12,560 bases of DNA from Spirochaetota bacterium. Its GTDB lineage: Bacteria > Spirochaetota > Spirochaetia > Treponematales > Breznakiellaceae. Location of the stretch: positions 1-12,560 of the forward strand of contig JAEXTK010000232.1 of NCBI GenBank assembly GCA_023406985.1, in the 5' to 3' direction. Each line of letters starts with the position of its first letter. Within the stretch, counting starts at the first letter, position 1. The notes under the pieces were generated by a model. It searched no databases and was not told the DNA's origin. It was given only the letters and a program-made list of their open reading frames with translations. The position numbers and the translations under genes were made by a program. Of this stretch, positions 4,170 to 11,217 are shown one piece after another.

Positions 4170-6977
4170 ATGCGCTGGGGTATCGACGTTGAGGGCAGGC
4201 CGATGGTGTATGCGCCCTGGCCTATCGATGCGAACGGTTCGTACAGGAGTCCCGACGCTCAAGAAAGGAAGTCGACGTATGCGGTCTCGGGCGAAGCGGT
4301 CCGCGAGACGTTGGACTATTTCGAGCGTTGCGGCGGCGATACGGCTCGGCTCGTCGCATTGCTCAATGATCACGCGCGCGACACTCGCTTCCACGTAATC
4401 GCGGAAACCTTGCGCGAAGCCGATCGTTGCTATACGTGCGAGTACTACTTCTATTTCATCATGTTCACGAAAAAGGTCATCGGAAGGTACGACTTCCACT
4501 TCGGAGAAGATAAGAACGATGACCTCTCCATTCATCACCGGATATTCGAAAAAGGATTTCTAGAATTCCTGCCGTTCGGGGAGGGCGTCAACGATAGTTC
4601 CAACAACATTCCGATCACGGTCTATGACCATTACTTACCTACCTGTCCCCCCATCGCGGAGTTTGTCGATTGGACCGAAGCGCTGACTCGCGAGAGGGGG
4701 CTCTCGTATCGAGATACCGTTTTCCGGCAGGAGAACGCCTGGATAGAATCCGAACTGCTGATGTACCTCTATGAGTTCTTCATGGTCCTGACGAATATCG
4801 CCGATATGATGGTCCTTATAGAGCCCGTGGTTCGTAGGTTCAAGTTCATGAATCTGTCCTTCGTTCCAAGGGGTTTATTGGCGAAGTTCATTCCCATTAT
4901 CGTCAAGGTCACGACGACGGTCCTCTCAGTAGAGCATCGGGTCGAGCCCGACGGGTACTTGTTGACGGCGATGTGGAAACGGAATACCGGAAAACAAAAA
5001 CACTCGCTTTATCGCCGATCCGTGCTTAACGCCATCAACGCGGTGCTCATCACGGGGTTCAGGGTCACGTTACAGAACGCCTTAGGTTTAACCTCGCTGC
5101 CGGCCTATGAACTGCTCTGTCCCCTCGCGGAGGATCCTTTGACGTTCCGGTTGATTGTCCCTCCGGATCCGGTCGCATTCAGAGCCTACCCGTTCTTTTT
5201 CTTCAACGGCGTTATCGCGCCGGTTCTGTTCATGTACTGTCGTGCCCATCCTGATCGCGTGCCGTTGGGCGCTGCGTTGTTCGTCGCACTCAACTTCCTC
5301 CTCGCATGCGCGATGGGATATCTCATAGAGAGGAAAAAGAACCGGCTCAGCGAGTATCATTTGGCCAATCACCTGAGCGATAAGGAAAAGTACATCACCG
5401 AGCTCGAAAATCTCTCGAGCGATCTCCTGGCGGCCAGAATCAACCTAGAGGACAAGGTAGCGGCTCGAACGGTTGAGATCGAGCGGGCAAATGAGCGTTT
5501 GAGGGAATACGACCAGTCCAAGACCGAGTTCTTCTATAACGTGAGCCATGAGCTGCGGACGCCCCTGACCCTCATTAAGGCGCCCTTGGAATCGATCCTA
5601 TCCGGACGGTATGGCTCACTCACCCGTACCCAGGAACCGGTACTGCGCATGGTCCTTCGGAACGTGGGCCGTCTCCGAGAGCAAGTGGACGCGCTCTTGG
5701 AATTCGCGCGCATAGACCAGAAGCGCATCACCCCTGCGCTACGTCCGGTCAACCTAGCCGAGCTTTGCGCGTTTCTTTCCTCAGAATTGGCCCCGCGAGC
5801 GGAGGCCGCGGGCATACGCCTCAAAACTTCCCTCCCCGCCTCTCCGGTCGTCGCGCGGCTCGATCTTAAGTTATTCGAGCGGGCCTTCTTCAACCTCGCG
5901 CTCAACGCGCTCAAATTCACTCCCGAGGGCGGGCAGGTCACGATATCGGTCGGATGCGGAGCGGGAACCGCGAACGTCGCCATCGAGGATACGGGGATCG
6001 GCATACCGGCGGACAAGCTGCCCCGGATCTTCGAGCGCTTCGCGCAGGTGGACGGATCGAGTACGCGGCGTTTCGAGGGGACCGGCCTCGGGCTCGCCCT
6101 CGTGAAGCAAGCCTGCGGTATCCTCGGCGCGAGCGTCGAGGCCAAAAGCGAAGAAGGGAAGGGATCGACATTCACGTTGACCTTCCCGCTTATCGAGGAA
6201 GAGGCCGTGCCTATCCACGAATGCTTCCCCACGGCGGGTCGCGGGCGCTTCCTCAACGCGGAGGCGCTGTCATGCTTCGCTGACGATACTGCCTGCGCCG
6301 ACGCTCCCTCCCATAAACACACCATCCTCGTCGTAGAGGATACCGAGGACTTGCGGGTATTCTTCGCTAGTTTCCTCTCCGATCATTATCGAGTGCTCCT
6401 GGCGGGCGACGGGGAAGAGGCGCTCTCCATCTTACGCTCTCGGGAGGACATCGCCTTGGTAGTCACCGATATCATGATGCCGCGGTTGGATGGGCGGGCG
6501 CTCTATCGAGCCGTCCGCGAAGACCGGAAAAGGCGCGCCGTCCCCTTCCTGTTTATCACCGCGCGAGTCTCCTCGGAAGAGAAGGTGGAGGCCTTGCATG
6601 ACGGCGCCATCGGTTATATTTACAAACCCTTCTCGGTGGAGGAAGTGACCGCGAAGATAGACGCGCTCCTCAACTTCATCGATGAGCGGGAGAGGACGCT
6701 CGCGAGCGGGATGGAGGCGCGGATAATACGGGCCCTCCGCGATCGGCCCGCCCTCCCCCAAGTCGAACGGCAACTTCCCCTCGACGCCCTCGGCCTATCC
6801 GTCCGGGAACTCTCGGTCGCGCAACTCGTCGCGGAAGGCAAACGCAACAAGGAGATCGCGGCGGCGCTGCGGCTTTCGGAAAAGACCGTGGCCCATCACA
6901 TCGAATCGATCTATAGAAAGACCGGCGCCGGCAGCCGCCTGGAATTCATGAGGCGGTGCATGGACGCCGCGATTTAA
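4170..6977 (+). CDS. Hybrid histidine kinase with receiver and LuxR-type HTH
   Basis: This 935-residue single-chain signalling protein contains sensor, kinase, receiver and DNA-binding output. Residues 1-335 are a domain I do not recognise; there is no signal peptide, and it has a CxxC at C87/C90. Two hydrophobic helices (about 340-358 and 366-386) should form a membrane hairpin, followed by a likely coiled coil (388-450). HisKA carries the H-box SHELRTP with phospho-acceptor H460. HATPase_c has an N-box with N579, G1 DTGIGIP (607-613) and G2 GTGLGLAL (637-644). The receiver (about 718-835) has E723/D724, phospho-acceptor D767, T797 and K819-P820. Residues about 876-930 are a LuxR/NarL-type HTH (N-K-E-I-A, S-E-K-T-V). 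All catalytic residues are intact. The ATG at 4170 has GAGGT 5 nt upstream and is the first start after the in-frame TGA at 4128. GC rises from about 40-48% in the sensor half to 65-70% in the kinase half. Divergence from the lipoproteins suggests that they are its targets. Confidence 0.9.
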   Translation: MRWGIDVEGRPMVYAPWPIDANGSYRSPDAQERKSTYAVSGEAVRETLDYFERCGGDTARLVALLNDHARDTRFHVIAETLREADRCYTCEYYFYFIMFTKKVIGRYDFHFGEDKNDDLSIHHRIFEKGFLEFLPFGEGVNDSSNNIPITVYDHYLPTCPPIAEFVDWTEALTRERGLSYRDTVFRQENAWIESELLMYLYEFFMVLTNIADMMVLIEPVVRRFKFMNLSFVPRGLLAKFIPIIVKVTTTVLSVEHRVEPDGYLLTAMWKRNTGKQKHSLYRRSVLNAINAVLITGFRVTLQNALGLTSLPAYELLCPLAEDPLTFRLIVPPDPVAFRAYPFFFFNGVIAPVLFMYCRAHPDRVPLGAALFVALNFLLACAMGYLIERKKNRLSEYHLANHLSDKEKYITELENLSSDLLAARINLEDKVAARTVEIERANERLREYDQSKTEFFYNVSHELRTPLTLIKAPLESILSGRYGSLTRTQEPVLRMVLRNVGRLREQVDALLEFARIDQKRITPALRPVNLAELCAFLSSELAPRAEAAGIRLKTSLPASPVVARLDLKLFERAFFNLALNALKFTPEGGQVTISVGCGAGTANVAIEDTGIGIPADKLPRIFERFAQVDGSSTRRFEGTGLGLALVKQACGILGASVEAKSEEGKGSTFTLTFPLIEEEAVPIHECFPTAGRGRFLNAEALSCFADDTACADAPSHKHTILVVEDTEDLRVFFASFLSDHYRVLLAGDGEEALSILRSREDIALVVTDIMMPRLDGRALYRAVREDRKRRAVPFLFITARVSSEEKVEALHDGAIGYIYKPFSVEEVTAKIDALLNFIDERERTLASGMEARIIRALRDRPALPQVERQLPLDALGLSVRELSVAQLVAEGKRNKEIAAALRLSEKTVAHHIESIYRKTGAGSRLEFMRRCMDAAI

Positions 6978-6995
6978 ATCCTTGCTCAGGGGACC

Positions 6996-7802
6996 TCAGT
7001 TCAGCCCGTTCTCGAAATTCCCTTTCTCGATGTCCTTGAAGTAGCGGACCGTGGAGACCTTGAGCTCGTCGGTGGACGCCTCGTCGCAGACGATGACCGC
7101 CTTCGGGTGGAGCTGGAGGCAGGAGAGCGTGCACATGTGGCTGACGGCGCCTTCCACGGCGGCCTGGAGGGCGCGCGCCTTGTTGTAGCCGCTCACCACG
7201 ATGACGACCTCCCGCGCGTCGGTCACGGTACCGACGCCGACGGTGAGGGCCGTGGCGGGGACCTTGTTCAGGTCGCCGTCGAAGAAGCGGGAGTTGACGA
7301 TCCGGGTATCCATCGTGAGCGTCTTGACGCGGGTGCGGCTGGAGAGCGAGGAGGCCGGTTCGTTGAACGCGATGTGGCCGTCCACGCCGGCGCCGCCCAG
7401 GAAGAGTTCGATGCCGCCGGCCTTCAGGATGGCCCGCTCGTAGGCCGCGCACTCGGCGGAGAGGTCGGACGCCATACCGTTCAGGATATGGACGTTCTCC
7501 TTCTTGATATCGATCTTGGAGAAAAAATTTTCCCACATGAAGAAACGGTAGCTCTGCGGATGCTCCGGGGGAAGGCCGACGTACTCGTCCATGTTGAAGG
7601 TCACGACGTCGGCGAAGGACACGGAGCCCGACTCGTGGAGCTTGATGAGCTCGCGGTAAACGCCGAGGGGGCTCGAGCCGGTGGGGAGCCCGAGCACGAA
7701 GGGGCGGTCGGCGGTCGGCTGGAAGTCGCGGATGCGGCGGGCGATGTGGTTGGCGGTCCACCGGGAGACGTGGTCGTAGTCGGGACGGATGACGAGGCGC
7801 AT
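6996..7802 (-). CDS. nagB: Glucosamine-6-phosphate deaminase
   Basis: This cytoplasmic enzyme converts glucosamine-6-phosphate to fructose-6-phosphate and ammonia, the last step linking amino sugars to glycolysis. The 268 residues align without gaps in numbering to E. coli NagB over the functional sites. Catalytic D72, D141, H143 and E148 are present. The E. coli allosteric-site residues S151, S152, R158, K160, Y121 and Y254 are also all present, so activation by GlcNAc-6-phosphate and a hexameric assembly are likely. The ATG at 7802 is supported by AGGAGA 7 nt upstream and by homology at the N-terminus (MRL start). The frame stays open to 7937, but that extension is not NagB-like and covers the regulatory palindromes. 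It lies downstream of nagA after a 154-bp gap and converges on the kinase gene with an 18-bp gap in which I see no terminator. Confidence 0.96.
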   Translation of the reverse strand: MRLVIRPDYDHVSRWTANHIARRIRDFQPTADRPFVLGLPTGSSPLGVYRELIKLHESGSVSFADVVTFNMDEYVGLPPEHPQSYRFFMWENFFSKIDIKKENVHILNGMASDLSAECAAYERAILKAGGIELFLGGAGVDGHIAFNEPASSLSSRTRVKTLTMDTRIVNSRFFDGDLNKVPATALTVGVGTVTDAREVVIVVSGYNKARALQAAVEGAVSHMCTLSCLQLHPKAVIVCDEASTDELKVSTVRYFKDIEKGNFENGLN

Positions 7803-7864
7803 GCGTTTTCTCCTATGAGGCGTCGCGGGCACGGCGCCGCGTCCGCCTCGTTTCGGTATTGTCG

Positions 7865-7877
7865 GTGATTGTATCAC
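7865..7877 (-). promoter_or_regulatory. Candidate nagB extended -10 within a small dyad
   Basis: On the minus strand TGATACAAT (plus-strand 7868-7876) is an extended -10 (TG, one base, TACAAT with 5 of 6 matches). It is embedded in the inverted repeat GTGAT-N3-ATCAC (7865-7877). No -35 is apparent 17 bp upstream, where the sequence is G/C only, as tolerated by extended -10 promoters. Transcription would begin about 58 nt before the nagB start codon. Confidence 0.4.
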
Positions 7878-7905
7878 TGGCGGGACCGCGGCGCGGCCCG
7901 GATTT

Positions 7906-7917
7906 TTGTGGCCACAA
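7906..7917. promoter_or_regulatory. 12-bp perfect palindrome in the nagA-nagB gap, candidate operator
   Basis: TTGTGGCCACAA is a perfect 12-bp palindrome in the otherwise very GC-rich gap between nagA and nagB, about 40 bp upstream of the candidate nagB -10. It is the right size for a GntR- or LacI-type repressor dimer. No regulator gene of those types is in the window. It does not match the operators I know for NagC or NagR well enough to name one. Confidence 0.4.
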
Positions 7918-7956
7918 TTCATAGCCGATTCGTACACGAGGGCGCCGAGCGGCCCC

Positions 7957-9126
7957 TCAGAGCAGGCTCTTTTTCAGCGATCCTCCCACCACCGTGGCGA
8001 GGACGTTGAAGTACCGGTCAAAGACCACGAGGTCCGCGTCGTTGCCGGGGACGATGGTGCCTTTCCGGGCGAACCGCATGACCTGGGCCGGGTTGGAGCC
8101 CGCGGCCTTCACCGCGTCCTCCACCGAGAAGCCGTACGCCACCAGGTTCTTCACGCCCCGTATCATGGTGAGGCTCGAACCCGCGATCACGTCGTCGATC
8201 TTGCGGTGGAACACGCCGTCGTGGAGCACCACCTCCTCCCCGTTCGCGAAGAGGGGGCCTTCCTTCTGTTCCGTCGGCTTGAGGCCGTCCGTCACGAGCA
8301 CGATCTTGTCGATGCTCTTGTCCCGCTGGAGGAGCTTCATGAGGTCCGGGTGCACGTGGATGCCGTCGGCGATGATCTCGCAGGACATCTCGGGATGGAT
8401 GAGGATGGCGCCGACCGCGTTCGGGTTGCGGTGGTCCAGCTTGCTCATCGCGTTGAAGATATGGGTGGAATGGAGGATGCCCACCTGCATGCCCTCCACC
8501 ATGTTCTCGTAGTTGGCGTTCGTGTGTCCCGCCTGGAGCACGATGCCCTTCTTGATGCAGTAGAGCGCGAGCTCCCGCATGCCCTTGAGCTCGGGGGCCA
8601 CCGTCATGTTGACGATGCGGCCCTCCGAGGCCTTCCAGAGCTCCTCCATGAATTCCAGGTCCACGGGGCTCAGGGTCTCGGGCCGCTGTACGCCCAGGCG
8701 GTCGGGGGAAAGGAAGGGGCCCTCCAGGTGGAGTCCCATGACCTTGGCGCCCGTTTCTTTGCCGAGCGCCGCAGAGACGTTGCGCACCGCCTCCAGCATG
8801 GCGGCGGGTTCGGCGGGATAGAGCGTGGGGTTGAAGGCCGTGACGCCGTACTGGGCCAGGAGCCGCGACATCTCCACGACCGACTCGGTGGACGAATCGT
8901 CGGTCCCGTACCCGCCGAAGCCGTGGATGTGGGTATCGATGAAGCCGGGCGCGATGTAGGCGCCGTCCACGTCCACGACCTGGACGTCCGCGCCGAACCG
9001 CTTCTGTTCGAACCGCTTTTGGGAGAACACGTCGGCGACGACGCCGTCCTCCACGAGCACCGCGCACCTGTCCATCGACGCGAAACCGGTGAGCACCGTA
9101 CCGTTGTGGAAGCAAATCGAAGGCAT
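7957..9126 (-). CDS. nagA: N-acetylglucosamine-6-phosphate deacetylase
   Basis: This cytoplasmic amidohydrolase removes acetate from GlcNAc-6-phosphate to give glucosamine-6-phosphate, the substrate of NagB encoded next to it. The 389-residue length is typical. Visible metal and catalytic residues are the H66-x-H68 pair in GFIDTHIHG, E135 in HLEGPF, H201 in AGHTN, H222 in the THIFNAM segment, and D280 in LVTDG. The last is the expected catalytic Asp, with Gly where many family members have Ala. The ATG at 9126 was chosen because AAGGAGA lies just upstream and it starts the protein just before its first beta-strand; the 27 extra upstream codons look unrelated. nagA precedes nagB on the same strand. 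The 127-bp gap before it holds short tandem repeats and no clear promoter, so it may have its own promoter or follow the radical SAM gene. No amino-sugar transporter is in view. Confidence 0.95.
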   Translation of the reverse strand: MPSICFHNGTVLTGFASMDRCAVLVEDGVVADVFSQKRFEQKRFGADVQVVDVDGAYIAPGFIDTHIHGFGGYGTDDSSTESVVEMSRLLAQYGVTAFNPTLYPAEPAAMLEAVRNVSAALGKETGAKVMGLHLEGPFLSPDRLGVQRPETLSPVDLEFMEELWKASEGRIVNMTVAPELKGMRELALYCIKKGIVLQAGHTNANYENMVEGMQVGILHSTHIFNAMSKLDHRNPNAVGAILIHPEMSCEIIADGIHVHPDLMKLLQRDKSIDKIVLVTDGLKPTEQKEGPLFANGEEVVLHDGVFHRKIDDVIAGSSLTMIRGVKNLVAYGFSVEDAVKAAGSNPAQVMRFARKGTIVPGNDADLVVFDRYFNVLATVVGGSLKKSLL

Positions 9127-9185
9127 ACGCGTCTCCTTTCCTCTTAAGATACCGAAAAACGAGCCCTCCGTCCCCGTCTCGGCGC

Positions 9186-9233
9186 GCCTAATCGGCGCGG
9201 CGCCCATTCGGCGCGGCGGTTATCCGACGCCGC
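9186..9233. repeat. Three tandem 16-bp imperfect repeats upstream of nagA
   Basis: The units are 9186-9201, 9202-9217 and 9218-9233. Units 1 and 2 agree at 14 of 16 positions, and unit 3 agrees with unit 2 at 10 of 16. The shared pattern is an AT-bearing half followed by CGGCGCGGC. They lie between the radical SAM stop and the nagA start. They could be decayed duplication, termination-related structure or clustered protein sites; the sequence does not decide. Confidence 0.45.
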
Positions 9234-9253
9234 GGCGCTCCGACCCGACGCGG

Positions 9254-10126
9254 TCACGGAAACACGGAGACCGGCGGCACCGCGAAGGGGCCGCCCGCGG
9301 AGCGGAGGGCGCCGGGGAGCGCCGCGCGGAGCGCCGCGGCCCGCGCCTCCAGGTAGGCGGTCGGCAGGGCCGCTGCCAGCGGGTCCTCGGGGGCGGGACG
9401 GGCCTTGCCGTAGAGCTGAAAGCGCCGGACGTTCCCCGTGCGCGCGAGGCGCAGGGCGAGGGCCGTCCAGGCCTCTTCCTCGGCGGGCGGCGGCGGGGAG
9501 CCGTCCACGGCGCAGAGCATCGTCTGGATCGTGACGGGAGAAGCCGCCGCGAAGGCCTCTATGCCCGCGATGAGGGAGTCGAAGGGCGCCGCGCCGCGGT
9601 CTATCGTCCGATACCATTCGGCGGTGCCGGCGTCCAGCTTCACCCAGATATCCAGGTCGAAGCCGCCCGCGGAGCGGGCGGACGCCGCGCGGCGGAGGAC
9701 AGAGGCGCCCGCGGGGTCGGCGAGGGTGGACCCGTTGGTGATGACCACGAGGGACGCGGCGGGGGCTAGTTCGTCGCGGAGGGCGGCGGCGCGGTCCAGC
9801 GCGGAGGCGAAGCGCGGCGACAGGGTGGGTTCGCCGTTCCCCGAAAAGCTCACGTCCGCGACCTCCGCGCCCTTCTCCGCCGCGTCGGAGAGGACCGCGC
9901 GGAGGCCGCGCTCCAAGGCGGACAGGGAAAACCGAAGGTCGGTCCGGAACGGAAAGACCTCGCAGTACGGACAGTCGAAGCTGCAGCGCTTCCGGTCCGG
10001 GAACAGGTTGACGCCGACCGAGAGCCCGCCCGCCCGCCGGGAGATGACCGGATAGACCACGGCGCCGGCCTCCCGGTCTATCCGATGTTCTCGCACGGGG
10101 CGCGCTTCGGAGCCACGAAGGGACAT
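9254..10126 (-). CDS. Radical SAM protein, COG0731 / TYW1-like type
   Basis: This 290-residue predicted radical SAM enzyme binds one [4Fe-4S] cluster and S-adenosylmethionine. The cluster motif is C48-x3-C52-x2-C55 (CSFDCPYC). It is preceded by an S-R-R-x-G-G-L-S-V-G-V-N-L-F-P segment typical of the COG0731 group. FSGNGEPTL (94-102) is the SAM-contacting Gly-Glu motif, and VITNGS (128-133) forms a further core strand. COG0731 includes relatives of the wyosine-forming TYW1 domain, but the substrate of the bacterial members is not known to me, so I assign no reaction. No SPASM or second Cys cluster follows. The start is uncertain: the ATG at 10126 has no clear ribosome-binding site, and a GTG at 10096 would also keep the whole core. 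It starts back to back with the AraC gene, leaving little room for separate promoters. The gene is strongly GC-rich like its neighbours. Confidence 0.82.
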   Translation of the reverse strand: MSLRGSEARPVREHRIDREAGAVVYPVISRRAGGLSVGVNLFPDRKRCSFDCPYCEVFPFRTDLRFSLSALERGLRAVLSDAAEKGAEVADVSFSGNGEPTLSPRFASALDRAAALRDELAPAASLVVITNGSTLADPAGASVLRRAASARSAGGFDLDIWVKLDAGTAEWYRTIDRGAAPFDSLIAGIEAFAAASPVTIQTMLCAVDGSPPPPAEEEAWTALALRLARTGNVRRFQLYGKARPAPEDPLAAALPTAYLEARAAALRAALPGALRSAGGPFAVPPVSVFP

Positions 10127-10150
10127 GGCTTCATGCTATCATGTCGTTCG

Positions 10151-11080
10151 ATGGAAGGGAACCGGACCCGTAGCGCCGAACACTGGGATATCGCCGAGGA
10201 GATCGTCGAGCTCGTCTACCGCAATATCGACCGGAGAGTCGGCCTGGAGGAGATCGCGCGCCATTGTCGATTTTCCCCGTTCTACCTCAATCGACTCTTC
10301 CGCTCGGTGGTCGGCGAGAGCATTTACGAGTTCGAGAAGAGGGCGCGGCTCGGCAGGGCCGCCTCCCGGCTCATCAAGGAACACGCGACGAGCGTCACCG
10401 AGATCGCGTCGGATGCGGGCTACTCCCCCTCCAACTTCGCCGTGGCCTTCAAGGAAGCCTTCGGCCGCTCGCCCGCGGCGTGGCGGCTCGAGCCCGACGC
10501 TCCGCGCGGATCCCCGCCCTTCGACGAGTACGCCGCGGTCCTTACCCGTATCGCGGCCCTCCGTACGGAGGAGCATCGAGCGGAGGCGGAGGCCCTGGGC
10601 CGGTCCGTCGTCCTGGAGCGGCTGGAACCCTTCACCCTCTACCGCAGGCGGTACCGCGGCCCCTTCGGCGGGCTCGCTGTCGCCTGGGACGCGTTCTGCG
10701 CCGAGGCGGAAGCCGCCATAGCCGACGACGAGGCGCGGCACGGGGCGTTCGGCCGGCCGCGGCGCTGGATCGGCGTCTCCTACGAGGACCCGCTGACCTC
10801 CCGCCCCGACCGGTTCGCCTACGACCTCTGCGTGGAAGTGTCGGGGGGCTACGGCCGCCGCTACCTCCGCGTGGAGGGCGGCACCTACGCCCGCTTCGAT
10901 TGGCGCGGAAGCGTCTCCGGCCTCAAATTCGCCTTCAACGACCTCTTCGGTATCGCGATGCCCAGCCGCAACCTCCGCATGGCCCCGACCGGCCTCTGCC
11001 TGGAGCAATACCGGCGCGCCGAATCGCCCGACGATTTCGACCTTTCCATCTACGTCCCCGTGGAACTCGACGAGGCTTGA
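10151..11080 (+). CDS. AraC-family regulator with GyrI-like effector-binding domain (Rob-like)
   Basis: This predicted cytoplasmic transcription factor has 309 residues from the ATG at 10151. Residues about 12-112 are an AraC double helix-turn-helix. The first HTH is near 32-53 (L-E-E-I-A, F-S-P-F-Y-L-N-R-L-F), and the second near 82-105 ends with the usual G-Y-x-x-x-S-N-F and F-K-x-x-F-G-x-S-P pattern. Residues about 150-305 are a GyrI-like small-molecule-binding domain (R-Y-x-G-P-F, G-G-x-Y-A-x-F, then C-L-E-Q-Y). By analogy with drug-binding relatives, E285 in the last motif may contact cationic ligands. The order matches E. coli Rob (289 aa). An in-frame ATG at 10133 has AAGGGA 9 nt upstream and would add six residues. 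TATCAT (10137-10142) is a possible -10, which would make the 10151 start nearly leaderless. The MATE gene downstream is the likely target. Confidence 0.9.
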   Translation: MEGNRTRSAEHWDIAEEIVELVYRNIDRRVGLEEIARHCRFSPFYLNRLFRSVVGESIYEFEKRARLGRAASRLIKEHATSVTEIASDAGYSPSNFAVAFKEAFGRSPAAWRLEPDAPRGSPPFDEYAAVLTRIAALRTEEHRAEAEALGRSVVLERLEPFTLYRRRYRGPFGGLAVAWDAFCAEAEAAIADDEARHGAFGRPRRWIGVSYEDPLTSRPDRFAYDLCVEVSGGYGRRYLRVEGGTYARFDWRGSVSGLKFAFNDLFGIAMPSRNLRMAPTGLCLEQYRRAESPDDFDLSIYVPVELDEA

Positions 11081-11090
11081 CCGGAGGTCA
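11078..11090. promoter_or_regulatory. TGACC-N3-GGTCA dyad at the AraC stop
   Basis: TGACC (11078-11082) and GGTCA (11086-11090) are exact reverse complements separated by GGA, overlapping the stop codon of the AraC/GyrI gene. The ten bases TGACCGGAGG recur at 11132-11141 in the same gap before the MATE gene. A regulator site for the efflux gene is possible, but GC-rich DNA makes such matches common. Confidence 0.25.
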
Positions 11091-11123
11091 CCGACGCCGG
11101 GCAGGTCCGCCGCGGGCCGGGCC

Positions 11124-11147
11124 GCGGAGCGTGACCGGAGGCTCCGC
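11124..11147 (+). other. Stem-loop between the AraC and MATE genes
   Basis: GCGGAGC (11124-11130) pairs perfectly with GCTCCGC (11141-11147) around a 10-nt loop. It has no following T-run, so a standard intrinsic terminator is unlikely. It could be an RNA structure in a read-through transcript from the AraC gene, or part of an operator, because its loop holds most of the second TGACCGGAGG copy. Confidence 0.3.
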
Positions 11148-11217
11148 ACGAATTCAGAAGCGCCGCGCCGGCCTCCCCCGCTATCCTTCCGCCATCAACC
11201 CACGGAAGGAGAAAACT

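Noticed and set aside
6978..6995. Possible terminator between the convergent kinase and nagB genes
   Set aside because: The 18-bp gap contains no convincing inverted repeat or T-run on either strand.
7803..7937. N-terminal extension of nagB by 45 codons
   Set aside because: The extension is not NagB-like and covers the palindromes, and AGGAGA sits 7 nt before the ATG at 7802, where NagB homologues begin.
8018..9115. Second minus-strand open frame of 365 codons inside nagA
   Set aside because: It is an out-of-frame Arg/Gly/Pro-rich reading of the nagA sequence caused by high GC and does not look like a protein.
7906..9147. Plus-strand open frame of 413 codons opposite nagA
   Set aside because: It is the complementary shadow of nagA: His/Glu/Val-rich, no recognisable domain, while the other strand has every NagA active-site residue.
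10139..11149. Minus-strand open frame of 336 codons opposite the AraC/GyrI gene
   Set aside because: It is a GC-driven shadow. The plus strand encodes clear AraC and GyrI-like motifs over the same span.
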